Shown here one piece after another: positions 32,218-43,235 of a stretch of 64,000 bases of DNA. The stretch is from Lawsonibacter sp900766145 (GTDB lineage: Bacteria > Bacillota > Clostridia > Oscillospirales > Oscillospiraceae): assembly GCF_030372275.1 (NCBI RefSeq), contig NZ_JAUDDJ010000009.1. One strand, written 5' to 3'. Numbering within the stretch: the stretch's first letter is position 1; each line of letters starts with the position of its first letter. The position numbers were made by a program, and so were the translations under genes. The notes under the pieces were generated by a model. It searched no databases. It was given only the letters and a program-made list of their open reading frames with translations, and was not told the origin of the DNA.

Positions 32218-32970
32218 ATGGAACGCAACATTGCCTTAAAACTGATGTACAACGGCACCGCCTACCACGGCTGGCAGGTGCAGAAAAACGCCATTTCGGT
32301 GGCAGAAACCCTGGAAAAGGCCCTGTCTACCGTAGTGTGCCACCCGGTGAAGTGTACCGGTGCGGGCCGCACCGACGCCGGGGTCCACGCCGAGGTATAT
32401 ATCGCCAATTTCCGCACCACCTCCACCATTCCCTGCGACCGCATCCCCCTGGCGGTGAACACCCGCCTGCCCCGGGATATCGTGGTGGTGAAGGCTACAG
32501 AAGTTCCTATGGAATTTAACGCCATCGGCTCCTGCCACCGCAAGGAGTACACCTACCGCATCTATAACTCCCGCCTGGGCAACCCCTTCTATGTGGACCG
32601 GGCCTGGTTTTACCCCAAGCACCTGGATGAGAAGATCATGCAGCAGGCGGCCGACCAGTTTGTGGGCACCCACGACTTCCGGGCGGTGCGGTCGGTGGGC
32701 ACTGAGACCAAAACCACCGTGCGCACGGTATACTACTTTGACGTGACGCGGCACGACCAACTCATCGAGTGCAAGGTGTGCGCCAACGGATTTCTCTACA
32801 ACATGGTCCGGGCCATGACGGGCACCATCGTCTATGCTGCCGAGGGGAAGCTGTCCCCCCAGGATATCCCGGCCATTCTGGAGTCGGGCAACCGCACGCT
32901 GGCCGGGCCCACCGTGCCCCCCGGAGGACTGTACATGACAAAGCTGTGGTACGACGAGGACGTGCTCTAA
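32218..32970 (+). CDS. truA: tRNA pseudouridine(38-40) synthase TruA
   Basis: Makes pseudouridine in the anticodon arm of many tRNAs. The 250-residue protein begins with NIALKLMYNGTAYHGWQVQ and carries the catalytic aspartate in GAGRTDAGVHAEVYIANF, then AIGSCHRKEYTYRI and FLYNMVRAMTGTIV. Length is typical. The ribosome binding site is poor (GGTGATGA), unlike neighbours, which fits possible control from the structured region upstream. truA commonly follows ecfT in Bacillota. Confidence 0.95.
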   Translation: MERNIALKLMYNGTAYHGWQVQKNAISVAETLEKALSTVVCHPVKCTGAGRTDAGVHAEVYIANFRTTSTIPCDRIPLAVNTRLPRDIVVVKATEVPMEFNAIGSCHRKEYTYRIYNSRLGNPFYVDRAWFYPKHLDEKIMQQAADQFVGTHDFRAVRSVGTETKTTVRTVYYFDVTRHDQLIECKVCANGFLYNMVRAMTGTIVYAAEGKLSPQDIPAILESGNRTLAGPTVPPGGLYMTKLWYDEDVL

Positions 32971-33009
32971 CCGCCGTCCCGTCCCCACTCCAACAGGAAA
33001 GGGTTTTCT

Positions 33010-34176
33010 ATGAGCGAGATGGAATCGAAACCCAAAAAGCCGAATATCTTGGTTCGTGTGCTGGCCCTTTTGGTTACCGCCGCCTTGCTCATCGGGGCGG
33101 TATTTCTGGTGGCCAATCGGGACAAATTCAACCTGGACGCTCTGAAGCGCTGGTTTGAATACCGGAACCTGAAAACCAGCGACACCGGTGAGGCCGCCCC
33201 CTTCTCCCACGCGGGAGGAGACCAGGCCTCCTTTGCCTATCTGGAGGACGGCATCCTGCTCTCCTCCTCCTCCGGCGTGCGCTACTACTCCTTCTCCGGC
33301 AGCACCTACGTGGAGGAGGTACTCACCCTGGAGCACCCCACCCTCTCCGCCGCCGGAGCCACCGGTGTGGCCTACGACGTGGGCGGGCAGAACCTGTTTG
33401 TCTTCCGCAACGCCCAGGAGGTCTTTCACCTCACCCTGGACGAGGGAAACAGCCTGCTCTCCGCCCGGGTCAACGAGGCGGGCTGGCTGGCCGTCACCGC
33501 CCAGCAGAGCGGCTACAAGGGCAGCGTCACCGTGTACAACAACACCTTTGACAAATCGGTCATCCAGATCAATCTCTCCAGCACCTTTATTATGGACGCC
33601 GTCCTCTCTCCGGACAGCAAGACGGTAGCCGTCCTCACTCTGGGGCAGTCCAATGGCTCCTATGAGAGCCAGGTCCGCTTCTACCATGTGGATGAAAAGG
33701 AGCCCTACGCCACCGTCTCTCTGGGCAACCTGGTCCCCCTGGACCTGGACTACGAGAGCGGCGCGTTGTGGGTGACCGGCGAGGATGAGATCGCCATCGT
33801 CTCCCCCAACGGAAAGGAGACCGCCACCTATTCTCTGGGCCGCAGCTACCTGAAGGGCTGCGATCTGGGCGGCGACGGCTTTGCCGTGCTGCTGCTGGGC
33901 CGCTACCGGGCAGGCTCGGCCAATGAGGTGGTCACGGTGGACTCCAACGGCGAGGTCATCGCCACCCAGACACTCACCTCCTCTGTGCTCTCCTTTGACG
34001 CGGCGGGGCGGTACTTCTCCCTGCTCACCGGCGATACCCTCACCATTTACACCTCTGATTTGACTCCATATAGTACTTTAGAGCACACACAAAACGCTCG
34101 GTATACGGCGCTGTCCTCCTCCGGGGCCGCCGTGCTGGCCAACGCCCAACAGGCCTGGCTGTACCTGCCCAACTAA
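33010..34176 (+). CDS. DUF5711-family membrane-anchored beta-propeller-like protein
   Basis: The 388-residue protein has a short cytoplasmic N-terminus, one membrane helix (~16-36) and a long extracytoplasmic region with repeated strand motifs (GVRYYSFSGSTYVEEV, VYNNTFDKSVIQINLS, LSPDSKTVAVLTLG, VSPNGKETATYSL) spaced about 40-45 residues apart, as in beta-propellers. It resembles the DUF5711 family of unknown role. It is followed 36 bp later by a CvpA-like gene with which it is probably cotranscribed. Confidence 0.75.
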   Translation: MSEMESKPKKPNILVRVLALLVTAALLIGAVFLVANRDKFNLDALKRWFEYRNLKTSDTGEAAPFSHAGGDQASFAYLEDGILLSSSSGVRYYSFSGSTYVEEVLTLEHPTLSAAGATGVAYDVGGQNLFVFRNAQEVFHLTLDEGNSLLSARVNEAGWLAVTAQQSGYKGSVTVYNNTFDKSVIQINLSSTFIMDAVLSPDSKTVAVLTLGQSNGSYESQVRFYHVDEKEPYATVSLGNLVPLDLDYESGALWVTGEDEIAIVSPNGKETATYSLGRSYLKGCDLGGDGFAVLLLGRYRAGSANEVVTVDSNGEVIATQTLTSSVLSFDAAGRYFSLLTGDTLTIYTSDLTPYSTLEHTQNARYTALSSSGAAVLANAQQAWLYLPN

Positions 34177-34211
34177 GACCCGCCCCCGCGTGGGGGCAAA
34201 AGGAGATTCCC

Positions 34212-34937
34212 ATGAGCTATCTATTCTTTGATTTGATCCTTGTCGTCGTCCTGGCCCTCACCCTGTTTCAGGGCTATCGCAAGGGCTTCGTCCTCACTCT
34301 GTGCGGCTTTCTGGCCGTGTTTGTGGCCTTTATCGGAGCCTCGATCCTCTCCGACGCCCTGGCCGAGCCGGTCAGCCAGATGGTCCGCCCCGCCATTGAG
34401 CTCAACATCAACTCCGCCCTGGAAAATAGCCTTCAGGAGCAGGGGGTGACCCTGCCCGAGGGGAGCACCTCCTCCCAGGAGGACCCCGGCCTGGACGGAC
34501 TGGGCGAGGACTTCTCCCTGGAGCAGATTCTGGAGCTGGTGGGCGACTCCGCTCTGGTACAGTACTTCTCCGACGCCATCCACAGTGCAGTGAGCCAGGG
34601 GGTGCTGGCGGTGACCACCAACGTGGTGGAATCCATCGCCGGGTATATCGCCCTGCAAATTGCCCGGGGCGTGCTGTTTGTGATCTGCTTTGTCCTGGTG
34701 CTGGTGGCCTGGCACTTCCTGAGCCACGCCCTGAATCTGGCCTTCAAGCTGCCGGTACTGTCCACCCTCAACCACTGGGCAGGCGCGGGCATGGGACTCA
34801 TCAAGGGCGCCGCCCTGTTGTTTATCGCCTGCTGGCTGCTGCGCAGCATGATTCCCCAGGAGGCGGTGGACGGCACTATGCTGCTTCACTTCTTCTGCAC
34901 CACCAATCCTTTCGCTCTGATGGCCAGCTTTCTATAA
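34212..34937 (+). CDS. CvpA-family membrane protein
   Basis: The 241-residue protein begins LFFDLILVVVLALTLFQGYRKGFVLTL, the CvpA signature (DxxxxxxLxxxxxRGFxxG-like), has four membrane helices (~5-25, 33-50, ~150-170, ~190-215) and a ~90-residue extracytoplasmic loop between helices 2 and 3, longer than in E. coli CvpA. The family is linked to envelope maintenance. AAAGGAGA precedes the ATG. Confidence 0.8.
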   Translation: MSYLFFDLILVVVLALTLFQGYRKGFVLTLCGFLAVFVAFIGASILSDALAEPVSQMVRPAIELNINSALENSLQEQGVTLPEGSTSSQEDPGLDGLGEDFSLEQILELVGDSALVQYFSDAIHSAVSQGVLAVTTNVVESIAGYIALQIARGVLFVICFVLVLVAWHFLSHALNLAFKLPVLSTLNHWAGAGMGLIKGAALLFIACWLLRSMIPQEAVDGTMLLHFFCTTNPFALMASFL

Positions 34938-35019
34938 TTCACGACCAGTTCATAATTGTGGTGTATGATACCCCGTAACCTGGAGCGTAACACATTCACT
35001 CCGGAAAGGAGCCCAATAT

Positions 35020-37329
<2,310 letters not shown>

Positions 37330-37354
37330 AAATCCATCCGCATTTAAGCGGCAT

Positions 37355-37397
37355 AAAAAAGATTGGCCAGTCCAAACGGACTGGCCAATTTCTTTTT
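37355..37397. terminator. bidirectional terminator between clpE and stalk-domain gene
   Basis: A 13-bp stem GATTGGCCAGTCC with loop AAAC, flanked by A and T runs (37355-37397). It serves convergent genes. Confidence 0.9.
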
Positions 37398-37423
37398 GAT
37401 TATGAGATTTTCATTCCGGACAC

Positions 37424-38992
37424 TCAGGCCGCAGGAAGGGTCTCAGGCAGAGCGCCGCCCATCATATCCATCAGATCCACCACGGTGGCTCCGGCGGGGG
37501 GCTCTGTAGCAGGCTTGGCGCTGGTGGACTGATAGGTTCCGTCCATGGTCATATCCAAGGTGATGTCTACCTGGGAGATGATTTCACCCTCCTGGCCCTC
37601 GCCCTGAGAGGCCGCCACATTCATGGCCATCTCCATCTTGGAGCCCTTCATGGCAATGGACATGGTCATTTCGGCGCCCACCACAGCGGGATCGGCCTTC
37701 AGCTCCATGGCATAGCCATTCACCTTATCGCCGCTGGTGTAGAGGGTGAAGGTACCGGTGATGCCGCCCTCATTGAGGAAGGTGTTCTCATAGCTGGAAC
37801 CGGACTTGACAAAGTGGCTGTCGCCGCAGATGGAATTGAGCAGAGCCAGATAGTCGGTGGTGGTGAACTGTACGCTGGTCAGAGGCATCTGCTTGAGCAT
37901 ATCGGGCAGCAGCTGGGAGAAGTCCTCCTCCAGAGAGGCATTGGACAGCTCCATCAGCTGGGCGTAGTTCATGCCGGTCAGATCGGCCATCTCATCAAAG
38001 AGGGCCGCCAGATCCAGCTTATACCAGCTCTCGGTATCCCAGCCCGTCAGCGCAGCCAGCTTCTCGGAGTCCAGGTTAAAGTAGAAGGTCCCGTCGGCCA
38101 TATCGCCCCGCATGGCGAAGCCCAGCTCCATGGGCAGGATGGGGGTGCCATCCTCGGATACCAGCATACCGGTCATATCCACGCCGTTGGACACGGCAGT
38201 GGCGTCCAGGGTCATATCGGTGTCAAACTGGAAAGCAGTGGTTCCGCTGGTGATCATGTCATACTTGCCGTCCACGGTAACGCCCAGCTTGCCGCTGGTC
38301 TCCTGATCGCCCTGCTCCACAGCCAGATCCATGGAATAGCTGCCGGTGACCTTCTGGTTTTTCTCCACGAAGGTACGGTTGTATTCCTGGTACTGATCCA
38401 TCAGCTCATAGGTCTCGGTGTTGGCGGCCAGGATGGCGTCCACGTCATCAATGATGACCGCCCCAACCTGGGCATCCCAGCCTACATTGTAGCCCAGGGC
38501 ATCGGCCAGCAGGCCGAAGGGGATGTAGGTGCGGCTGTCAGAGATGTAGGGGGCCACTTCGCTCTGGATATGATCCACCACCTGGGCCTGATTCCCATGG
38601 GGGCCAGCCGTGGTATTTCCCTCATACCAGTACGAAATGTCATTGGAGCCAATGGTCAGCTGAACGGTCAAATCGCCCTGTTTGGTATCCCCCTGAAAAG
38701 AGGTATAAACCACGTCAGGCTTGACCGCGGTGACGGTGCCGGTGGAGGCATCCCAGGTCATGTTCTCCTCGGGGAAGCCCAGCTGGTCAAAGACGGCCAC
38801 AAAGGGCAGGCAGGAGCGGCTCTCCCGGATCTGGGGCACCGCGTCGGGGAAGGTGACGTATTCCCCATTGACCATCACATAGAAGTCCCCCTGCTTGGCG
38901 GGGAGCGAATCGGTATCCGCAGCCAGGGCGGGCATCGCCAGCAGAGCGGCAGTCACCCCGGTACACAGCAGCAGACGAAGATGTTTTTTCAT
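37424..38992 (-). CDS. exported copper-amine-oxidase-like stalk-domain protein
   Basis: The 522-residue protein has a signal peptide (MKKHLRLLLCTGVTAALLAMPALAA) and two stalk-type units: GDFYVMVNGEYVTFPDAVP...CLPFVAVFDQLGF (~35-115) and APYISDSRTYIPFGLLADALGY (~150-190), the alternating motifs of copper amine oxidase N-like domains. The remaining ~320 residues form a beta-rich region with TGSYSMDLAVEQGDQETSGKLGVTVDG resembling lipoprotein/LolA-like substrate-holding folds (DUF-type, unnamed). ATG 38992 follows AAAGGAG. Likely surface-displayed. Function not known. Confidence 0.72.
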   Translation of the reverse strand: MKKHLRLLLCTGVTAALLAMPALAADTDSLPAKQGDFYVMVNGEYVTFPDAVPQIRESRSCLPFVAVFDQLGFPEENMTWDASTGTVTAVKPDVVYTSFQGDTKQGDLTVQLTIGSNDISYWYEGNTTAGPHGNQAQVVDHIQSEVAPYISDSRTYIPFGLLADALGYNVGWDAQVGAVIIDDVDAILAANTETYELMDQYQEYNRTFVEKNQKVTGSYSMDLAVEQGDQETSGKLGVTVDGKYDMITSGTTAFQFDTDMTLDATAVSNGVDMTGMLVSEDGTPILPMELGFAMRGDMADGTFYFNLDSEKLAALTGWDTESWYKLDLAALFDEMADLTGMNYAQLMELSNASLEEDFSQLLPDMLKQMPLTSVQFTTTDYLALLNSICGDSHFVKSGSSYENTFLNEGGITGTFTLYTSGDKVNGYAMELKADPAVVGAEMTMSIAMKGSKMEMAMNVAASQGEGQEGEIISQVDITLDMTMDGTYQSTSAKPATEPPAGATVVDLMDMMGGALPETLPAA

Positions 38993-39127
38993 ACAAGTCT
39001 CCTTTCTCAACATGGGGGAGATGCTGTTTGTATTATACACTTATCACAGCTGCAAATCAATTAAGATGGTATTAATTGTTTGATATAACCATTCTTTTTC
39101 TGCTGCACTCACACGCATAAATTTTTC

Positions 39128-41698
39128 TCACTGTACATCAAACCAGCGATGGAACCGGATGGTGTAATCCTCTTCCAGAATGAGACGAAAGGACCAGGTT
39201 TCTCCCGCTTCCACGCCGCTGGCCGCGTCATTGTCCGAAATGGTGAAGTCGATTCCATCGACTCCCACGTTCTCCACATGGCCGGTGATGGTAAAGGTGC
39301 TCCAGCTCCAGGCAACACCCATCCCGTCTATTTTCTCACCGCAGGGCACGTCATCCCGGAAGTAGAGCGCTCCCTCATAGAACAGGAAGGGGGCGTCGGG
39401 TCCGGAGAGCATTTCATCCACCATACGCTGGGCCAAGGCGTCGGAGAAGTAGAACTGGAAGGCTCCCAGCAGCTCGTTCCGGTTCTGGGGATATCCTCCG
39501 CCCTGTACCTGCTTCCACTGTTCGGGCAGGGTCTGGGCCTGATAACCCGCCTGGGCCAGCTCCTCCCGGGTAAAGGTATATTCCCCGGTCCCGCCGATAT
39601 GCCCCTGGTACAGCCGCATCCATTCTTCCGCCCCGGCATAGGCCACCTGGGCCGCCGCCTGCCACTTCTCTTCTTCTGACAGACCAGGCAGCTCATACCA
39701 AAACAGGGGGTGGTCCGGGGCAATATCGGATAAGGTTACGCCCTCAATGCTGCCGTTGCGGACGATCAAATAGGCCGTCATGGAGTAGTCCCGCAGCCAG
39801 CCCTCCTCGTCCAGCTCCATGCCCCCGGCTACCACCACGTTTTCCGGGTGATCCACCAAAAAGCGGTACTCGATCTCGTATACCGCGTATCCCAGCACCA
39901 TTCTCTGGAACAATAGGGACTGGACGCGGCCGTCCAGGTAGCTGTAGCCTTCCGCCCACTCCGGCGGTCCCTGCTCCACCTGCTCCTCCAGCCAGACCTG
40001 GACCAAATCATGGATGCTGTCCAGCTGGAAGCTGTCCAGCAGCTCATCCACTCGCTCGTCCAGGGCGTTGTACCGCTCCTTCTCCCCAGGAATGCTATCA
40101 TCATACCGCACATCGGTGGGCCTGGCGGCAAACAGGACTCCCTGTGCCGATTGGCCCAGGAAGCGCTCTCCATAGGGACAGCCCGCATCGGCAATGCCCT
40201 GCCAATCGGTTGGGTCGGTCAAGTAGATACTCATCAGCCAGCCCAATCCATCCTTGTCTCTCATACCCTTCATGAAGAATTCCACGCCGCCGTCCATTTC
40301 CTGGATGTCCACCCCCTCTGCCCAGCCTTCGGGCAGGACCAGGGAAAAACCGTACCTGTCATTGTGATAGGTCTGGGCAGTGCTGTCTGGGCTGGTCTGC
40401 TGCAAGTAAGGCAGCAGGTCCACCGTGTACTCCTGCTCCTCCAGATCAATGTACATGGACAGCTCTGTGATATCACCAACAGATTCTCCGTCCAGGTCAA
40501 AGGAGTAAGTCTCCCCCGGAGTCCAGGTCGTCTCGTCCAGGTAGTGCAGGCTCATGCCGCCCAGCTCGTCGGTCTCGGCCCGCCCGGCAATATGCAGGTT
40601 CCAGTCCCGCTCCCCCTCCGGTAGGGTAAAGGAAAGGGTCTGCCCGTCATAGGTGATGGTGTTTTCCAGCTCCTCCACCGCCTGGTCCGGCCCGCTGTTC
40701 TGGGTCTGCTCACAGGCCACCAGGCCGCCCACCAGCACGGCGCAGGCCAGGGCCAGACACACCAGCGCGCGGCCCCGCTTTTTAGTCACAAACAGGTTGG
40801 TAAGCCGGGCCTTCAGCTCCTCCTTGCTGCTGCCAAAGCGGCTGGACAGCACGGGCCCCGCCCCTTCCGCCGCGCACTCCAGCAGCAGACGGCCGTACCG
40901 ATGGCGGAAAGCGGAATTCTCTTTGCCCGCCACGTCCTCATCGCAGCACAGCTCCAGATTCCGGCCCGCCACCCGGCTCATCCACCACACCAGGGGGTTG
41001 AACCAGTGCAGCCAGCAGGCGGCCATCATCAGGCCTTTGTACTCCAGATCCCGGCGGCGGAGGTGGTTAAGCTCATGGAAGACCACCAGGGAGTCGCACT
41101 CCCCCTGGGGAAGCAGCAGCACCGGACGCAGCACGCCCATCACCATGGCAGAATGCACCCGGTCGCTGTGCCGTACCTGGAAGGCCCGCTTCAGCCCCAG
41201 CCGCAAGGCCAGCTGCTCCACCTGCCTCCGGGTCTCCGGAGAGACCGGCCGCGCCCAACGCAGCAGGGCCCGCCGGGTGACCAGATAGCTGCTGACTTGA
41301 ATGAGGGCAATGGCAAACACGCCCGTCAGCCACAAAGTCCCCAGCACCACCGCCACCGGCACGCTGGTCTGGGCGGGAAGGGTGGGCTCCTCCGTCTGGG
41401 GGAGGGTTGACTCCACATCGGGTTCTATGGGCGAGAGCTGATGATCGTCCGGCAACTCCGCCGATGGGCGGTTCATGGGGAGGGTCACCTCATACTCCGG
41501 GACCTGCACGGTCACCGCAGGCTTGGGCAGGGTGATCTCCACGGGCACGATCAGCCGCAGGGCAAACAGCAGCCACAAAAGGTACAGGCTCTTGGCCTTC
41601 ACCCGGCTCTGCAGCCACCGGGAGGCCAACAGCAGGGGCAGCAGCACCGCCGACACGGTGGCCGACAACCAGACCACGCGCAAAAACAGGGTCTCCAT
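39128..41698 (-). CDS. BlaR1/MecR1-family M56 metallopeptidase sensor with large extracytoplasmic domain
   Basis: The 856-residue protein has four membrane helices (~8-22, 35-50, ~118-138, ~310-330) with the M56 gluzincin zinc site HELNHLRRRD between helices 3 and 4 and a second zinc ligand in LELCCDED. This part cleaves the partner BlaI-type repressor. The ~520-residue extracytoplasmic part has no SxxK...SDN/KTG pattern, so it is not a penicillin-sensing transpeptidase fold; it includes repeated SxxF beta modules and ends in a small domain (TITGHVENVGVDGIDFTI). The start abuts the repressor stop. The signal sensed is unknown. Confidence 0.88.
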   Translation of the reverse strand: METLFLRVVWLSATVSAVLLPLLLASRWLQSRVKAKSLYLLWLLFALRLIVPVEITLPKPAVTVQVPEYEVTLPMNRPSAELPDDHQLSPIEPDVESTLPQTEEPTLPAQTSVPVAVVLGTLWLTGVFAIALIQVSSYLVTRRALLRWARPVSPETRRQVEQLALRLGLKRAFQVRHSDRVHSAMVMGVLRPVLLLPQGECDSLVVFHELNHLRRRDLEYKGLMMAACWLHWFNPLVWWMSRVAGRNLELCCDEDVAGKENSAFRHRYGRLLLECAAEGAGPVLSSRFGSSKEELKARLTNLFVTKKRGRALVCLALACAVLVGGLVACEQTQNSGPDQAVEELENTITYDGQTLSFTLPEGERDWNLHIAGRAETDELGGMSLHYLDETTWTPGETYSFDLDGESVGDITELSMYIDLEEQEYTVDLLPYLQQTSPDSTAQTYHNDRYGFSLVLPEGWAEGVDIQEMDGGVEFFMKGMRDKDGLGWLMSIYLTDPTDWQGIADAGCPYGERFLGQSAQGVLFAARPTDVRYDDSIPGEKERYNALDERVDELLDSFQLDSIHDLVQVWLEEQVEQGPPEWAEGYSYLDGRVQSLLFQRMVLGYAVYEIEYRFLVDHPENVVVAGGMELDEEGWLRDYSMTAYLIVRNGSIEGVTLSDIAPDHPLFWYELPGLSEEEKWQAAAQVAYAGAEEWMRLYQGHIGGTGEYTFTREELAQAGYQAQTLPEQWKQVQGGGYPQNRNELLGAFQFYFSDALAQRMVDEMLSGPDAPFLFYEGALYFRDDVPCGEKIDGMGVAWSWSTFTITGHVENVGVDGIDFTISDNDAASGVEAGETWSFRLILEEDYTIRFHRWFDVQ

Positions 41699-42079
41699 TT
41701 ACATGCCCCCCTTTTCCTCCAGCTCATCCAAATAAGCCCGCAGCTCCTCCACCTCGCTCTGGTCCAGAGCCCCTCCGTCGTGGAGGGCGGCGGCAAAGCG
41801 CTTGAGCGACCCCTCGTACAGCTTGCCCAGGATGGTGCGCCCCTCCTGGCGGCGGTAGGCCTCCCGCCCCACCAGGGGGGTGTAGTGGTTGGTCTTGCCC
41901 TCCTTGCGGCAGGCCAGATAGCCCTTCTCCTCCAGCCGCTTGAGGTAGCTGTGCAGGGCGCTGGCGGTGAGCGGCCGCTCCAGCCGCTCCAGGATGGCGG
42001 GGGCGGTGGCCTCTTTCAGGTCCCACACCACCAGCATAATGTCTAGCTCCGACTCGGGCAGACGGGGATAGTCCTTCAT
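41699..42079 (-). CDS. BlaI/MecI-family transcriptional repressor
   Basis: The 126-residue protein has the winged-helix domain of BlaI (LPESELDIMLVVWDLKEATAPAILERL, ASALHSYLKRLEEKGYLACRKEGKTNHYTPLV) and a C-terminal dimer helix pair where the partner protease would cut. ATG 42079 follows AAAGGAGGAG. Together with the M56 protein it forms a sensor-repressor unit and likely represses its own promoter at 42127-42155. Confidence 0.92.
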   Translation of the reverse strand: MKDYPRLPESELDIMLVVWDLKEATAPAILERLERPLTASALHSYLKRLEEKGYLACRKEGKTNHYTPLVGREAYRRQEGRTILGKLYEGSLKRFAAALHDGGALDQSEVEELRAYLDELEEKGGM

Positions 42080-42104
42080 AGAACGCTCCTCCTTTCAATT
42101 TTTG

Positions 42105-42114
42105 CATTTGCAGA
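42105..42114 (-). promoter_or_regulatory. candidate BlaI-type operator, downstream copy
   Basis: CATTTGCAGA on the plus strand, a copy of the motif at 42133-42142, with the near palindrome TGCATTTGCA. Lies between the -10 and the start codon. Confidence 0.5.
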
Positions 42115-42126
42115 TTTTCTATTTAT

Positions 42127-42155
42127 ATTCTACATTTGCAGAAATTGATTGTCAA
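42127..42155 (-). promoter_or_regulatory. sigma-A promoter of the blaI-M56 operon with embedded operator copy
   Basis: Minus strand TTGACA (42155-42150), exactly 17 bp, TAGAAT (42132-42127), ~50 bp before the repressor start. The spacer contains the second CATTTGCAGA (42133-42142), 28 bp from the first, so repressor binding would block RNA polymerase. Confidence 0.7.
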
Positions 42156-42170
42156 GGGGTTTTCCACATT

Positions 42171-43205
42171 CTATTGCCAAAGGTGCAAAAAGAGCCGGGC
42201 CATGCTCCACCCCAGGGCTGCACAGCCAGGGAAGGTCAAGCCCCAGGCCAGGGCGATGGTCCCCGCCACCCTCCAATCCGCTCCCTTTCCTCCGGCGGAG
42301 CCCACCCCCAGCAGGGCGGCGGTGCGGGTGTGGGTGGTGGAGACGGGCAGGCCCAGCACGGTGGCCGCCAGCAGGCAGCCCACTCCCGCCACGTCGCAGG
42401 CAAAGCCCTCCCGGGGGCTGAGGGTCACCATCTCCCGCCCCACTGTGTCGATGATCCGCCGTCCCCCCATCCCGGTGCCCAGGGCCATCCCTCCGGCGCA
42501 GAACACCAGCAGCCACAAAGGCACCACAAAGGTCTGCTCGTCCTGCCGCCCCTGGACCAGTGCCACCCCCAGTAGAAATATCCCCAGAAACTTCTGCCCG
42601 TCCTGGGCCCCGTGGAAGAAGGCGGTGGCCGCCGCACCCGGGAGCTGGAGGCCTCGGAAAAGGCGCTCTGACCCCAGCCAGCCTTGGGCCGCCCGCCCGG
42701 CCACCCGTCCACACCAGAACCCTGCGGCGGTGGATAACAGCAGGCCTAAGAGCACCTTGCCCCAGCTCTCCCAGTGGACACAGGATAGATCTCCCTCCAG
42801 GGCCACCGCCGCCCCAGTGATGCCAGCCACCAGGGCGTGGCTCTCGCTGGTGGGGATGCCCCACCGCCAACACACCACTGCCCAGATCACCACCCCCGCC
42901 ATCCCGGCGCTCAGGGCGATGGAGGCCGCCCGAGCTCCGCCGGAGAAGGAGGCAATGGAGTAGACCGTCTCGGCCACCGAGGCGTTCACCGCCGTCACGC
43001 AGCACACCCCGGCAAAATTGCACACCGCCGCCAGGAGCACCGCCCGGCGGAAGGACAGAGCCCCGGTGACCACCGCCCCGGCGATGGCGTTGGGGGCGTC
43101 GGTCCAGCCGTTGACTAGCAGCACCCCCATGGTGAGCAGGGCAAAGAGAGCCAGGGCTGGAGTTTCCCCCAGCTGCTGGCAGAAGGCAAAAAAAGAGTGG
43201 GACAT
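42171..43205 (-). CDS. PiT-family inorganic phosphate transporter
   Basis: Phosphate:cation symporter of the PiT family. The 344-residue protein has about ten hydrophobic helices and the two inverted signature repeats: VNGWTDAPNAIAGAVVTGAL in the first half and the later GLPVSTTHTRTAALLGVG, with WGIPTSESHALVAGITGAA in between. ATG 43205 follows GGAGGTGAG; an earlier in-frame ATG at 43226 lacks a site. The 3' end is 16 bp from the blaI promoter region, in the same orientation. Confidence 0.88.
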   Translation of the reverse strand: MSHSFFAFCQQLGETPALALFALLTMGVLLVNGWTDAPNAIAGAVVTGALSFRRAVLLAAVCNFAGVCCVTAVNASVAETVYSIASFSGGARAASIALSAGMAGVVIWAVVCWRWGIPTSESHALVAGITGAAVALEGDLSCVHWESWGKVLLGLLLSTAAGFWCGRVAGRAAQGWLGSERLFRGLQLPGAAATAFFHGAQDGQKFLGIFLLGVALVQGRQDEQTFVVPLWLLVFCAGGMALGTGMGGRRIIDTVGREMVTLSPREGFACDVAGVGCLLAATVLGLPVSTTHTRTAALLGVGSAGGKGADWRVAGTIALAWGLTFPGCAALGWSMARLFLHLWQ

Positions 43206-43235
43206 GAACTCACCTCCATGTCCCACGGTATGTCC

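Noticed and set aside
34938..35019. Search for a CtsR operator before clpE
   Set aside because: No tandem GGTCAAA heptads were found; the near-palindrome around GGAGCG...CACTCC does not fit CtsR or CIRCE.
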